Positions 7,986 through 16,254 of a stretch of 64,000 nt of DNA are shown one piece after another. This stretch comes from Flammeovirgaceae bacterium UBA6059. Lineage in GTDB: Bacteria; Bacteroidota; Bacteroidia; Cytophagales; Cyclobacteriaceae. A program made the position numbers and the translations under genes. The notes under the pieces were generated by a model. That model made no database searches. It saw nothing but the letters and a program-made list of their open reading frames with translations, and had not been told where the DNA came from. The stretch's first letter is position 1. The number at the start of each line of letters is the position of its first letter. Location: assembly GCA_002435755.1 (NCBI GenBank), contig DIYH01000040.1, forward strand, positions 124,001 to 188,000, in the 5' to 3' direction.

Positions 7986-9443
7986 TTATCCTACGCTACC
8001 CTCCAGAGTAAGAGCAAGTAGCTTTTGTGCCTCGACGGCAAACTCCATCGGAAGTTTATTGAGCACTTCCTTTGCAAAACCATTAACTATCAGCGCAACG
8101 GCTGATTCCTCATCTATTCCTCTCTGTAGACAGTAGAAGATTTGATCTTCACCGATTTTTGAAGTCGTAGCTTCGTGCTCGACTTGTGAGGACTTATTTT
8201 CAATATCTATATATGGAAATGTATGTGCACCGCACAGATTACCCATCAATAGTGAATCGCATTGTGAGAAGTTACGCGCGCCTTCTGCCCTTTTCATGAC
8301 GTGCACCTGGCCTCTATAGCTATTTTGCGACTGACCGGCAGAGATACCCTTGGATACAATCCTCGACCGTGTATGCTTACCGATATGTATCATCTTGGTA
8401 CCGGTATCAGCTTGCTGATGATTGTTTGTCACAGCTACAGAGTAAAACTCTCCAACAGAATAATCCCCTTTAAGTACACAAGAAGGATATTTCCAGGTCA
8501 CAGCGCTACCCGTTTCCACTTGGGTCCATGATACCTTAGAGTGGTTTCCTGCGCAAAGGGCCCTTTTCGTCACAAAATTGTAGATGCCACCATGGCCATC
8601 CTTATCACCAGGATACCAGTTTTGCACTGTAGAATACTTCACTTCTGCATCCTGCTCTGCATAAATTTCAACTACCGCAGCATGGAGTTGGTTCTCATCA
8701 CGCATCGGAGCTGTGCATCCTTCCAAATAGCTAACATACGACCCCTCTTCAGCCACTATTAGGGTTCTCTCGAACTGACCTGTATTCGCAGCGTTGATCC
8801 TGAAGTAGGTAGATAACTCCATCGGGCATCTTACTCCTTTGGGAATGTAGCAGAAAGAGCCATCAGAGAACACCGCAGAATTTAAAGCAGCATAGTAGTT
8901 GTCATTCGCTGGAACGACAGAACCCATGTATTTCCTTACGAGATCAGGATGGTCTTTTACAGCTTCACTGAACGAGCAGAAAATGATACCTAGCTCACCT
9001 AGCTGTTTCTTAAAAGTGGTGCCTACCGAAACCGAATCAATCACTGCATCGACTGCCACTCCCGTCAAGCGCTTCTGTTCCTGAAGTGATATGCCTAGTT
9101 TTTCAAATGTTTTGAGCAGTTCGGGATCAACTTCATCGAGGCTCTCAGGTTTCTTGGTCTGCTTAGGAGCTGAGTAGTATCGAATGGCCTGAAAATCTAC
9201 CTTAGGATACTTAACATTTGGCCATTTTGGCTCAGCCATGGATTTCCATTTTCTAAATGCGTCCAAGCGCCATTCCAGCATCCAATCCGGCTCTTCTTTC
9301 TTTGCAGAAATGAACCTTATAATATCTTCATTGAGCCCCAAAGGAGCCTCATCAGCTTCAAAGTCAACATGCCAACCGTGCTCGTATTCCTTGGAGGTAA
9401 ATTCTTCTAATATCTGTTCGTCAGAGATGGCTTCTTTACTCAT
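7986..9443 (-). CDS. sufB: SufB, Fe-S cluster assembly scaffold
   Basis: The 485-residue SufB is the core scaffold on which the cluster is built. Conserved stretches include YIPKGVRCPMELSTYFRINA, EGCTAPMRDENQLHAAVVEI and GNLCGAHTFPYI. The frame remains open upstream to 9518, but that part is non-homologous and cysteine/glycine-rich. The ATG at 9441-9443 gives the usual SufB start MSKEAISDEQ. It is the first gene of the leftward operon, and a TACCTTTG -7-like element lies about 36 nt upstream of the start. Confidence 0.95.
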   Translation of the reverse strand: MSKEAISDEQILEEFTSKEYEHGWHVDFEADEAPLGLNEDIIRFISAKKEEPDWMLEWRLDAFRKWKSMAEPKWPNVKYPKVDFQAIRYYSAPKQTKKPESLDEVDPELLKTFEKLGISLQEQKRLTGVAVDAVIDSVSVGTTFKKQLGELGIIFCSFSEAVKDHPDLVRKYMGSVVPANDNYYAALNSAVFSDGSFCYIPKGVRCPMELSTYFRINAANTGQFERTLIVAEEGSYVSYLEGCTAPMRDENQLHAAVVEIYAEQDAEVKYSTVQNWYPGDKDGHGGIYNFVTKRALCAGNHSKVSWTQVETGSAVTWKYPSCVLKGDYSVGEFYSVAVTNNHQQADTGTKMIHIGKHTRSRIVSKGISAGQSQNSYRGQVHVMKRAEGARNFSQCDSLLMGNLCGAHTFPYIDIENKSSQVEHEATTSKIGEDQIFYCLQRGIDEESAVALIVNGFAKEVLNKLPMEFAVEAQKLLALTLEGSVG

Positions 9444-9478
9444 TAATGTCAAGTAATTTAGACTGATTATAATTAAGT

Positions 9479-9486
9479 CAAAGGTA
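9479..9486 (-). promoter_or_regulatory. Candidate -7 element of the suf operon promoter
   Basis: On the minus strand the sequence TACCTTTG matches the Bacteroidota -7 consensus TAnnTTTG exactly. It would give a leader of roughly 25-30 nt before the sufB ATG. No good TTTG is present at the expected -33 spacing, so the promoter would be weak or activator-dependent. Confidence 0.45.
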
Positions 9487-9633
9487 CAACAACCACCCCC
9501 TTTAAATGTTCCGCACAATCAGTTTTTTTGATGTTTGGTAGCTAAACAATCACAATTACTTAAACAAAAATTAAAATAGTTCAATCTTTTCTTTTTAAAA
9601 GGAAGTTTTGGAATGACTTCAGAAACACGAAGT

Positions 9634-9648
9634 GATAGTAATACTATC
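9634..9648. promoter_or_regulatory. Inverted repeat upstream of suf operon (possible operator)
   Basis: GATAGT-AAT-ACTATC is a perfect 6-bp inverted repeat with a 3-nt centre. It lies in the 263-nt space between sufB and the Lrp gene, about 190 nt upstream of the sufB start. The form suits a dimeric regulator, but the distance from the candidate promoter is large and no regulator can be named. Confidence 0.25.
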
Positions 9649-9706
9649 GAGAAGATAGAGTGTCAATAAAGCTGTTTTGGTGATAGTCTGCGTTTATCAG
9701 CTTGGA

Positions 9707-10168
9707 CTAGAACTGAAGATGTCTATTCAAGCTCTCTTCAAGCGAAATGAAAGTCTCAGTTCGCTCTATGCCATCGACTTTCTGGATTTTATCATGAAGC
9801 ACATCTCTAAGATGACGCGTGTCTTTGCAATGTATCTTGATAAAGATGTTGTAATCACCTGTTGTGTAATGGATTTTAACAATCTCAGGTATCTTTTTCA
9901 GTTCTTCTACTACTTGATAATACAGTGAGCTCTTGGTTAGGTAAATACCCAGGAAGCATGTGACATCAAAACCGAGTTTGGAGTAGTCCATTTTCAATGT
10001 GGTCCCCCTGACCACACCCATCTCCTCGAGCTTCTTCATACGCACGTGTACCGTACCTCCGGACACAAACACCTTTTTGGCGATCTCAGTGTAAGGAATC
10101 TTGGCATCCTCCATTAATAAGTTGAGGATTTTGAGGTCTACATTATCAATTTCGTAATTCTTACTCAT
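9707..10168 (-). CDS. Lrp/AsnC family transcriptional regulator
   Basis: The 153-residue protein has the standard layout: an AsnC-type winged helix-turn-helix (residues 8-60, DLKILNLLMEDAKIPYTEIA...) followed by the RAM ligand-binding domain (about 68-150; HYTTGDYNIFIKI carries the effector-pocket region). Such proteins form octamers and respond to amino acids. The target is unknown. The gene points toward the suf operon but is separated by 263 nt with a candidate suf promoter between, so it is probably a separate unit. An AT-rich palindrome at 10246-10259 lies upstream and could be an autoregulatory site. Confidence 0.9.
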   Translation of the reverse strand: MSKNYEIDNVDLKILNLLMEDAKIPYTEIAKKVFVSGGTVHVRMKKLEEMGVVRGTTLKMDYSKLGFDVTCFLGIYLTKSSLYYQVVEELKKIPEIVKIHYTTGDYNIFIKIHCKDTRHLRDVLHDKIQKVDGIERTETFISLEESLNRHLQF

Positions 10169-10245
10169 TAGAAGCAGATGATTTTGCTAAAAACCCAATC
10201 AGATTAAGCTATGATTTGACAGAATATATTTTTAGCGTAAAAATA

Positions 10246-10259
10246 TTAAAATATTTTAA
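10246..10259. promoter_or_regulatory. AT-rich palindrome upstream of the Lrp gene
   Basis: TTAAAATATTTTAA is a perfect 14-bp palindrome about 78 nt upstream of the Lrp/AsnC start. Lrp-family proteins often autoregulate at AT-rich dyads, which is the basis for proposing it. It could equally be simple AT-rich promoter DNA. Confidence 0.3.
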
Positions 10260-10277
10260 ATAAAAGCAATCGCTTGT

Positions 10278-10285
10278 TAATTTTG
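10278..10285 (+). promoter_or_regulatory. Candidate -7 element for the tRNA-like RNA
   Basis: TAATTTTG matches TAnnTTTG and lies 42 nt before the acceptor stem of the tRNA-like element. That would give a short 5' leader to be trimmed. The -33 region (TTTA near 10255) is a poor match. Confidence 0.35.
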
Positions 10286-10326
10286 AATCACCAAATAGGT
10301 GAATTAATTGATCAATTCACTTTTCT

Positions 10327-10410
10327 CGCAGGGTTAAAGATGTGGGAGGTAGAAGGTAAGATAATTAGTTTGATTCTACCCTGAAGGTTCGAATCCTTCT
10401 CCTGTGACCA
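10327..10410 (+). ncRNA. tRNA-like RNA with encoded CCA but no canonical D arm or anticodon loop
   Basis: The 3' part is an excellent tRNA end: T arm GAAGG-TTCGAAT-CCTTC (10383-10399), acceptor strand TCCTGTG, discriminator A and CCA (10408-10410). The 5' strand CGCAGGG (10327-10333) closes a seven-pair acceptor stem with two G-U pairs. Between them, instead of D and anticodon arms, 49 nt contain one perfect 7-bp hairpin (GGTAGAA 10348-10354 with TTCTACC 10374-10380) with a 19-nt loop. No standard 7-nt anticodon loop could be fitted. The topology recalls the tRNA-like domain of tmRNA, which lacks a D stem. CAGGGT (10329-10334) could alternatively pair with ACCCTG (10378-10383). It may be a decayed tRNA or an unusual structured RNA. 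A strong terminator follows 27 nt later. Confidence 0.55.
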
Positions 10411-10436
10411 TCATTTTTGGGTTAATGTTGTTTATT

Positions 10437-10471
10437 AAAGCTGTTCAGAAGACGTCTGAACAGCTTTTTTT
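10437..10471 (+). terminator. Intrinsic terminator after the tRNA-like RNA
   Basis: A perfect 13-bp stem (10437-10449 with 10455-10467, loop AGACG) is followed by an unbroken run of seven T that begins within the stem (10465-10471). No protein gene precedes it on this strand, so it most likely ends the transcript of the tRNA-like RNA. Confidence 0.88.
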
Positions 10472-10593
10472 GTTTAACTGTCTTGGAGAAGCGTTTATCG
10501 AAAAGTTGCATCAAGGTTAACGGATTTTGATATTTTTAAACAATTGCAACCAGCTACCATTTATTCCTTTACACAACTTTAACTTCCTGAGTG

Positions 10594-12276
10594 ATGCAGC
10601 AGCCTTGGTTTGACCATTATCCAAAAGGTATACCCCATACAATAGACGAAGAAGAGTACGCCTCATTGTCCGAGCTTTTTGAGGATGGGTTCAAAAAGTA
10701 CAGCGAACTCCCAGCATTCGAGAACATGGGCAAGGTGATTACCTATAAAGAGTTGAACGAGCTGTCCATGGCTTTTGCCAGCTACCTCACTAATGTTGCT
10801 GGCTTAAAAAAGGGAGATCGCATCGCCATACAAATGCCTAACCTACTACAGTACCCAGTTGTAATGTTTGGAGCGCTACGGGCTGGGATTATTGTGGTCA
10901 ACACAAATCCACTCTATACACCGCAGGAGATGGAGCACCAGTTTAAGGATTCTGGCGCTACCGCAATTGTAATCCTTGCCAATTTCGCCTGCAACCTTGA
11001 GCAGATAGTTGAGAATACCGATATCAAAACTGTGATTGTCACTGAGATCGGTGACCTTGTGGGTGGAGTAAAGGGCTCCATTGTCAATTTTGTGGTTAAG
11101 TATGTGAAAAAGATGGTCCCTAAATACAGACTGCCTCAGGCCATATCTTTCAAAAAGACACTTACTGAAGGAGCGAAGACGCATGCTCGCCTACCGGAAT
11201 TAAGTGGTGAGGATATCGCTTTCTTACAGTATACGGGTGGTACAACTGGTGTGTCCAAAGGTGCTATGTTGCTACATAGAAATATTGTGGCAAACCTCCA
11301 GCAGGTGCATGCCTGGATGAGTCCGCTCTTGGCGGAAAAGGGTGAGGTCGCGATTACTGCATTGCCGCTCTATCATGTATTTGCTTTGGTTTGTAATGCA
11401 CTGGTTATGTTCAAATACGGTGCTCACAACATACTCATTACCAATCCTCGTGATATGCCGGGCTTCATTAAAGAGCTTGGCAAGCACAAGTTTTCTGTGA
11501 TCACAGGTGTAAACACTTTGTTCAATGGACTACTCAATGCGGAAGGATTCAAAGACCTTGACTTCTCCAAACTGAAAGTTGCATTTGGTGGAGGAATGGC
11601 AGTACAGAAAGTAGTGGCTGAGCGATGGCAGGAGGTGACCGGGTCTCCTTTAGCTGAGGGTTATGGATTGACTGAGACCTCTCCGGTTCTGACGACCAAC
11701 CCACTTGACGGTACTGACCGTATTGGCACCATTGGGCTACCTATACCAAGTACTATCATAAGGCTAGTAGATGATGAAGGCAAAGAGGTACCAATCGGTG
11801 AGCCCGGAGAGATATGTGCCAATGGGCCTCAAGTAATGAAAGGCTACTGGCAGAGACCTGAGGAGACAGACAATGTGATGGATGGTGATTGGCTCAAGAC
11901 TGGAGATATTGGCATTATGGATGCGGATGGATTCATTAAGATTGTTGATCGCAAGAAAGAAATGATCCTCGTTTCAGGTTTCAATGTCTATCCAAATGAA
12001 GTAGAAAATGTGATTGCTTCACACCCTAAAGTATTGGAAGTGGGGGCTATTGGGGTACCAGATAAAAAGTCTACAGAAGCAGTGAAAGTATATATCGTAA
12101 AGAAAGACGACTCTCTGACCGACGAAGAAATCAAAAGCTTCTGTAAGGAAGGCCTTACAAGCTATAAATGCCCGAAGCATGTAGCATTCACGGACGAACT
12201 ACCTAAGTCTAACGTCGGCAAGATACTCCGGCGGATCATTAAGGAGAATGATCTTAAAGAGAATCAGTACGCTTAA
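10594..12276 (+). CDS. fadD: Long-chain fatty acid-CoA ligase (FadD-like)
   Basis: The 560-residue AMP-forming enzyme activates long-chain fatty acids to acyl-CoA at the inner membrane. Motifs in order: YTGGTTGVSKGA (from residue 213), GYGLTETSP, DWLKTGDIG, KEMILVSGFNVYPNEVE, and the catalytic C-terminal lysine in KSNVGKILRR. The N-terminus (PWFDHYPKGIPHTI) resembles E. coli FadD. A GTG at 10591 precedes the chosen ATG at 10594. No beta-oxidation genes adjoin it. An 8-bp hairpin including its stop codon lies at 12272-12304. Confidence 0.9.
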   Translation: MQQPWFDHYPKGIPHTIDEEEYASLSELFEDGFKKYSELPAFENMGKVITYKELNELSMAFASYLTNVAGLKKGDRIAIQMPNLLQYPVVMFGALRAGIIVVNTNPLYTPQEMEHQFKDSGATAIVILANFACNLEQIVENTDIKTVIVTEIGDLVGGVKGSIVNFVVKYVKKMVPKYRLPQAISFKKTLTEGAKTHARLPELSGEDIAFLQYTGGTTGVSKGAMLLHRNIVANLQQVHAWMSPLLAEKGEVAITALPLYHVFALVCNALVMFKYGAHNILITNPRDMPGFIKELGKHKFSVITGVNTLFNGLLNAEGFKDLDFSKLKVAFGGGMAVQKVVAERWQEVTGSPLAEGYGLTETSPVLTTNPLDGTDRIGTIGLPIPSTIIRLVDDEGKEVPIGEPGEICANGPQVMKGYWQRPEETDNVMDGDWLKTGDIGIMDADGFIKIVDRKKEMILVSGFNVYPNEVENVIASHPKVLEVGAIGVPDKKSTEAVKVYIVKKDDSLTDEEIKSFCKEGLTSYKCPKHVAFTDELPKSNVGKILRRIIKENDLKENQYA

Positions 12277-12308
12277 TCTGCAAAAGATCTAGGTTTAGAT
12301 TAAGTTTT
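12272..12308 (+). terminator. Possible terminator overlapping the acyl-CoA ligase stop codon
   Basis: CTTAATCT (12272-12279) pairs with AGATTAAG (12297-12304), followed by TTTT. The left arm includes the TAA stop. The loop is long (17 nt) and the T run short, so termination would be partial at best. Confidence 0.35.
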
Positions 12309-12362
12309 AGGTCGTTGATCGAAGTACCCTTATAACTTCTGTTAGGTCGATTAGATATTTTC

Positions 12363-12370
12363 TACTTTCG
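12363..12370 (+). promoter_or_regulatory. Candidate -7 element for the DUF3078 gene
   Basis: TACTTTCG, close to the Bacteroidota TAnnTTTG element, lies 20 nt before the ATG. No clear -33 TTTG is seen. Confidence 0.4.
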
Positions 12371-12390
12371 CGGAAATAATCTAACACGAC

Positions 12391-13323
12391 ATGAAACGAT
12401 CATTAATTTATATTCTAAGTACCTTATTGTTTATCAGCTTTGCTAAGGGACAGGATGCAGATACTACCTACTGGACCAAAGGAGGTGTGGGGACGCTTAC
12501 GTTCTCGCAAGTAGCACTGACCAACTGGGCTGCTGGTGGTGACAATAGTGTCTCCCTCAATGGCTACTTCAATATGTTTGCCAACTATGCCAAGGATAAA
12601 TCACTTTGGCAAAATGAATTGATTTTAGGGTATGGACTCATCAACCAGGCCGGCTCTGGTTTTGAAAAGACTGATGACCGGATCAACCTAATCACACAGT
12701 ACGGACATAAGATCAATGGGGACAATCTGTTCTGGTCTAGTATGCTTGACTTTAGGACGCAGTTTGCAGAAGGTGTAAATGCAGAAGGTACCGTTATATC
12801 AGAATTTATGGCTCCAGGTTACCTGCTTGTCACGACAGGGTTGGACTGGAAACCATCAGATAAATTTTCTCTTGCCTACTCACCTATAGCCGGGAAATTC
12901 ACTTTTGTCACGGATCAGGACCTGGCTAATCAGGGTGCTTTCGGTGTTGAAGGTGCTGTCTTTGACGAAAGTGGTAATGTCATTACAGAAGGGTCTACAA
13001 GTCGCTCTGAGATTGGATCCTTCCTGAAGATGAAGTTTAACAACGATATAGCTAAGAATGTCAACCTGGAAAGTAGACTTGAGCTGTTTGCCAACTATGT
13101 TGACAACTTTGGCAATGTGGATGTCAATTTTGATAATGCCATTGTAATGAAAGTCAATAACTGGCTAACAGTGAACTGGATTATCTCATTGATCTATGAC
13201 GATGATATTGATATCGAGGAGTTTGATGACAATGACGTCCTGGTTGGGGTAGGTCCAAGAACACAGTTTAAGAGTGTATTCGGTGTTGGCCTTGCTTACA
13301 ACTTTGGCGCTAAGAAGGAGTAG
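12391..13323 (+). CDS. DUF3078 family outer-membrane protein
   Basis: The 310-residue protein has a signal peptide (residues 1-20, cleaved near KGQ-DAD) and the DUF3078 opening pattern, WTKGGVGTLTFSQVALTNWAAGG. The rest alternates short beta strands with turn residues and ends in YNFGAKKE, consistent with a small outer-membrane barrel. The function is unknown. It ends 2 nt from the convergent FtsX-like permease gene. Confidence 0.82.
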   Translation: MKRSLIYILSTLLFISFAKGQDADTTYWTKGGVGTLTFSQVALTNWAAGGDNSVSLNGYFNMFANYAKDKSLWQNELILGYGLINQAGSGFEKTDDRINLITQYGHKINGDNLFWSSMLDFRTQFAEGVNAEGTVISEFMAPGYLLVTTGLDWKPSDKFSLAYSPIAGKFTFVTDQDLANQGAFGVEGAVFDESGNVITEGSTSRSEIGSFLKMKFNNDIAKNVNLESRLELFANYVDNFGNVDVNFDNAIVMKVNNWLTVNWIISLIYDDDIDIEEFDDNDVLVGVGPRTQFKSVFGVGLAYNFGAKKE

Positions 13324-13325
13324 TT

Positions 13326-15785
13326 TTACTCGGTTCTCAGTGCTTTGATCGGATTGGCACGTGTGGTCTTGATCGTATCATAGGCCACCGTGCAAAGCGT
13401 GATCAACGTGACCATCCCGACCGCAATCAACAAAGTTGGGAGATCAACATTGACATGATAGGCAAAGCCGGCAAGCCATTCGCTCATGAAATACCAGGCT
13501 ATGGGTATTCCAATGACGATGGCTAAGGCAATCAACCTTAGAAAGTGGCCAATTAGTAGGTTTACGAGTCTGCCGTTGGAAGCCCCGAGTACTTTTCTCA
13601 CACCAAGTTCCTTTTTGCGTTGCTCCATGGTGTAAGAGGTAAGTGCAAACAATCCCAGCACTGCGATGAGTATTGTAATGGTAGAAAAGAAGGTAAAGAT
13701 CTTACTCATGCGCCACTCATTGGCGTAAAGCCTACCATACTCATAATCGAGAAACCAATGCTCCATAGGTAAACCTGGAATGAGCTCGTGCCATTTGCTT
13801 TCGAGGTAGGCTACTTTGCTCTGATAATCGCCTGGTGTCATCTTGATATACATGATGCGATCAAATCCGTCAGGGGTGCCCCACATGGCTAATGGTTCGA
13901 TGACTTCTGCCACTGATTTGTATGGGAAGTCCTTCACTATACCGATAATCTTACCACTTTGGTCAACTTCCCCTTGCTGCTGGTTCAAGAAGACCCTATC
14001 GAGAATGGTCATGCCTATGGCGTCCTCAGCACTAATGTTTAATGCCTTGACCGCAGCTTCGTTGAGAATGACAGCATTGCTATCGGTTGCCAACTGATGA
14101 TCGAAAGTTCTGCCAGCTATGAAATTGAGATCGAAAGTAATAGGGAAGTCATAATCAATGCTGAATCCGTTCCAATCCATTTCCTCGTTGCTTAATTCAG
14201 GAAAACGAAATTGATTGTTGACATAGGCAAAATGTGGTAGACGAGGGAGATGGTTACCAATACCAACGCTTTCGAACCTAGCATCTGAAAGCACTTCGTT
14301 GCGGAAAACTTCATACTCATCACCAAGTCCGAAACCTCCAAGTCTTACACTTAGGATCCTATCCTTATTTTTACCCAGATCGCTGCTACTGATCATATTC
14401 ATTTGATTTTGAACAGTGACCGTGCTGATGATCAAGATGAGCGCAATAGCAAATTGGAAAACAACCAGCCCTTTACGAATGTACTCAGCACTTTTCCCTG
14501 TGGTGAACATGCCTCGAAGTGCTGCCATTGGTCTGAAGCTGGAAAGAAAAAGCGCAGGATAGCTTCCAGCGATCAGGCCTACTCCTATCACGAGTCCGAC
14601 CAATAGGCTAATTGAAGAACTATTGAGAAGGGACATGATCGTAAGGCTTTTGTCCGTAATATCATTGATATAAGGTAAGGTTATCAGGGTAAGTCCAATA
14701 GATAGGACAACTGCAAGCATAGACATGATAACTGCCTCACAGTAAAACTGTGCGATAAGATGCCATTTGCTACTTCCAAATGTTTTTCTAAGGCCTACTT
14801 CCTTAGCGCGCTTAGCAGATCGGGCGGTAGCAAGGTTCATGAAGTTGATACAAGCAATGATCAGTACCAGAAGTGCCGAAATACTGAATATTGGGATGTA
14901 AGAGGCATTGGCAGGTGCCTCGAGTTCCCATTTCATTTCCGGGGAGAGATGCATATCAGCAATAGGGGTAAGTCTAGCTGTCAGAAAGGAGTCTGCTTCA
15001 TCTTCGTCATTGGCAAAGACAGCTTTGATATAAGTTTTCCAGTCTTCTTCAATTTTTGTGATGGCGGAGGGTTGTGATAGTTTGAGATAGGTGAAGAAAA
15101 ATGCATCATCATCCTGGTGCATCATATCATAGTCAAAGGCCTCCTTATATGCTTGTGCCAGCCCCTCAATATTCGCTACAAAGGTGGGTTTGAGATGAGT
15201 GTTCCCAGGAGGGTCCATCATAACCCCGGATATCTTAAAGTTAATATCCTGTCCGAAGACACTGAAAATCATGCTTTTCCCAATAGGGTCTTCACTGCCG
15301 AAGTACTTCTCTGCACTTGACTCGGTGATCACAGCACTACTGATGTCGTCAAGTATGGTGCTCGGGTCTCCTTGAAGGAGTGGATAACTGAAGAACTCAA
15401 AATAACTATCTGAAGCCCAATAAAACTTTGGTTCCATAAAGGCTTCCGTTTCATTGATCCTCTTCACATATCCGGGGTATCCCGAGTGCGTAAGCCGTAA
15501 TTGTGCTTCTACTTCTGGTATGCGCTCTTCAAACCTAGGCCCCCAATTGGAGCCAGAAGTACCCATCACTTCAACTGATCCATCATCGTTCTTTCGCTCA
15601 TAACTGAGTCGGTAGATCTTTTCATACTCTTTATGAAAACGATCATAGCTCAGCTCATCATCCAGATACAGATAGATGCTTAGAAAACAGGTAATGCCAA
15701 CCGTTAACCCCACCAGGTTGATAATAGAATAGAGTCGCTGCTTCAGGATGTTGCGCCAGGAGACAAGGATGAAGTTTTTAAGCAT
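13326..15785 (-). CDS. FtsX-like ABC transporter permease (MacB-type), orphan
   Basis: The 819-residue inner-membrane protein has TM1 at about 20-42, a MacB-type periplasmic core domain (about 45-250), a three-helix FtsX domain (about 290-420), a second TM and periplasmic domain (about 430-680), and a second FtsX domain (about 690-815). The latter includes the characteristic QRKKELGVRKVLGAS and AKRAKEVGLRKTFGSS coupling sequences. This duplicated architecture is the Bacteroidota type found in lipoprotein or peptide export and mechanotransmission. No ATPase gene is adjacent, so the partner must be encoded elsewhere. Confidence 0.9.
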   Translation of the reverse strand: MLKNFILVSWRNILKQRLYSIINLVGLTVGITCFLSIYLYLDDELSYDRFHKEYEKIYRLSYERKNDDGSVEVMGTSGSNWGPRFEERIPEVEAQLRLTHSGYPGYVKRINETEAFMEPKFYWASDSYFEFFSYPLLQGDPSTILDDISSAVITESSAEKYFGSEDPIGKSMIFSVFGQDINFKISGVMMDPPGNTHLKPTFVANIEGLAQAYKEAFDYDMMHQDDDAFFFTYLKLSQPSAITKIEEDWKTYIKAVFANDEDEADSFLTARLTPIADMHLSPEMKWELEAPANASYIPIFSISALLVLIIACINFMNLATARSAKRAKEVGLRKTFGSSKWHLIAQFYCEAVIMSMLAVVLSIGLTLITLPYINDITDKSLTIMSLLNSSSISLLVGLVIGVGLIAGSYPALFLSSFRPMAALRGMFTTGKSAEYIRKGLVVFQFAIALILIISTVTVQNQMNMISSSDLGKNKDRILSVRLGGFGLGDEYEVFRNEVLSDARFESVGIGNHLPRLPHFAYVNNQFRFPELSNEEMDWNGFSIDYDFPITFDLNFIAGRTFDHQLATDSNAVILNEAAVKALNISAEDAIGMTILDRVFLNQQQGEVDQSGKIIGIVKDFPYKSVAEVIEPLAMWGTPDGFDRIMYIKMTPGDYQSKVAYLESKWHELIPGLPMEHWFLDYEYGRLYANEWRMSKIFTFFSTITILIAVLGLFALTSYTMEQRKKELGVRKVLGASNGRLVNLLIGHFLRLIALAIVIGIPIAWYFMSEWLAGFAYHVNVDLPTLLIAVGMVTLITLCTVAYDTIKTTRANPIKALRTE

Positions 15786-15887
15786 AGCTCGTAGAGTTTA
15801 AAGAAAAGGACTTAGCGATAAAGTCTAAGTTGCATAAATCACTGTTCTTAATAATCACCAATGCTAAAAATCCCGTAATCTGCTTGA

Positions 15888-16169
15888 CTATGGTTGGTTG
15901 AGCCATAGCTTGAATAGCCCAAATACTGCAACCCAGTCCTTACACTCTTGCGATTCTTGGTCATAGGCTACTTTATAAGACACTCTATCGATGAATGCTC
16001 CATTCACAAGCACGGTGGCTTTTTTTCGATGAAAGCTGAAGTCAGTTTGGCGGAACGGATGCTTTATAACCAACCACCCTTTCTTTTTCACAAAATGAAA
16101 ATGCTCGTCTATTCCAGCTTCTTTCAGAGCTGAAGAAAGGTCTTTTTGTTCTTGTGATAGCAACTTCAT
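15888..16169 (-). CDS. Small hypothetical protein
   Basis: This 93-residue soluble protein has no recognised family. It begins MKLLSQEQKDLSSALKEAG and has a basic middle (FVKKKGWLVIKHPFRQTDFSFHRKK) and an aromatic C-terminus. The open frame fills a gap between two firm genes. The opposite-strand frame at 15948-16133 is less protein-like. No function is proposed. Confidence 0.55.
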   Translation of the reverse strand: MKLLSQEQKDLSSALKEAGIDEHFHFVKKKGWLVIKHPFRQTDFSFHRKKATVLVNGAFIDRVSYKVAYDQESQECKDWVAVFGLFKLWLNQP

Positions 16170-16242
16170 TTCTCATCAGAATTTACTGATATACTGACCT
16201 AGTAACAAACTCGTGGCTTAGTATTGAGCTATAGAAATTTCA

Positions 16243-16250
16243 TATCTTGT
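16243..16250 (+). promoter_or_regulatory. Candidate -7 element for the sulfatase gene
   Basis: TATCTTGT lies only 4 nt before the ATG at 16255, with TTG at 16224-16226 (16-nt spacing) as a possible -33. If used, the mRNA would be nearly leaderless. Confidence 0.35.
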
Positions 16251-16254
16251 CTTG

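Larger units (their letters stand above)
10169..10593. other. 425-nt intergenic region between the Lrp and acyl-CoA ligase genes
   Basis: The two genes diverge from this space. It holds AT-rich palindromes near the Lrp gene, a candidate -7 element (10278-10285), inverted repeats around 10299-10320, the tRNA-like RNA (10327-10410) and its terminator (10437-10471). I see no protein-coding frame in it. Confidence 0.7.

Noticed and set aside
10327..10410. Annotation of the RNA as an ordinary tRNA (Gln TTG or Leu TAG considered)
   Set aside because: TTG and TAG triplets occur in the core, but no 5-bp stem closes a 7-nt loop around either, and no D stem can be formed.
15948..16133. Plus-strand frame opposite the 93-residue hypothetical gene
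   Set aside because: The minus-strand product has more protein-like composition and a sensible start; the plus frame looks like its shadow.
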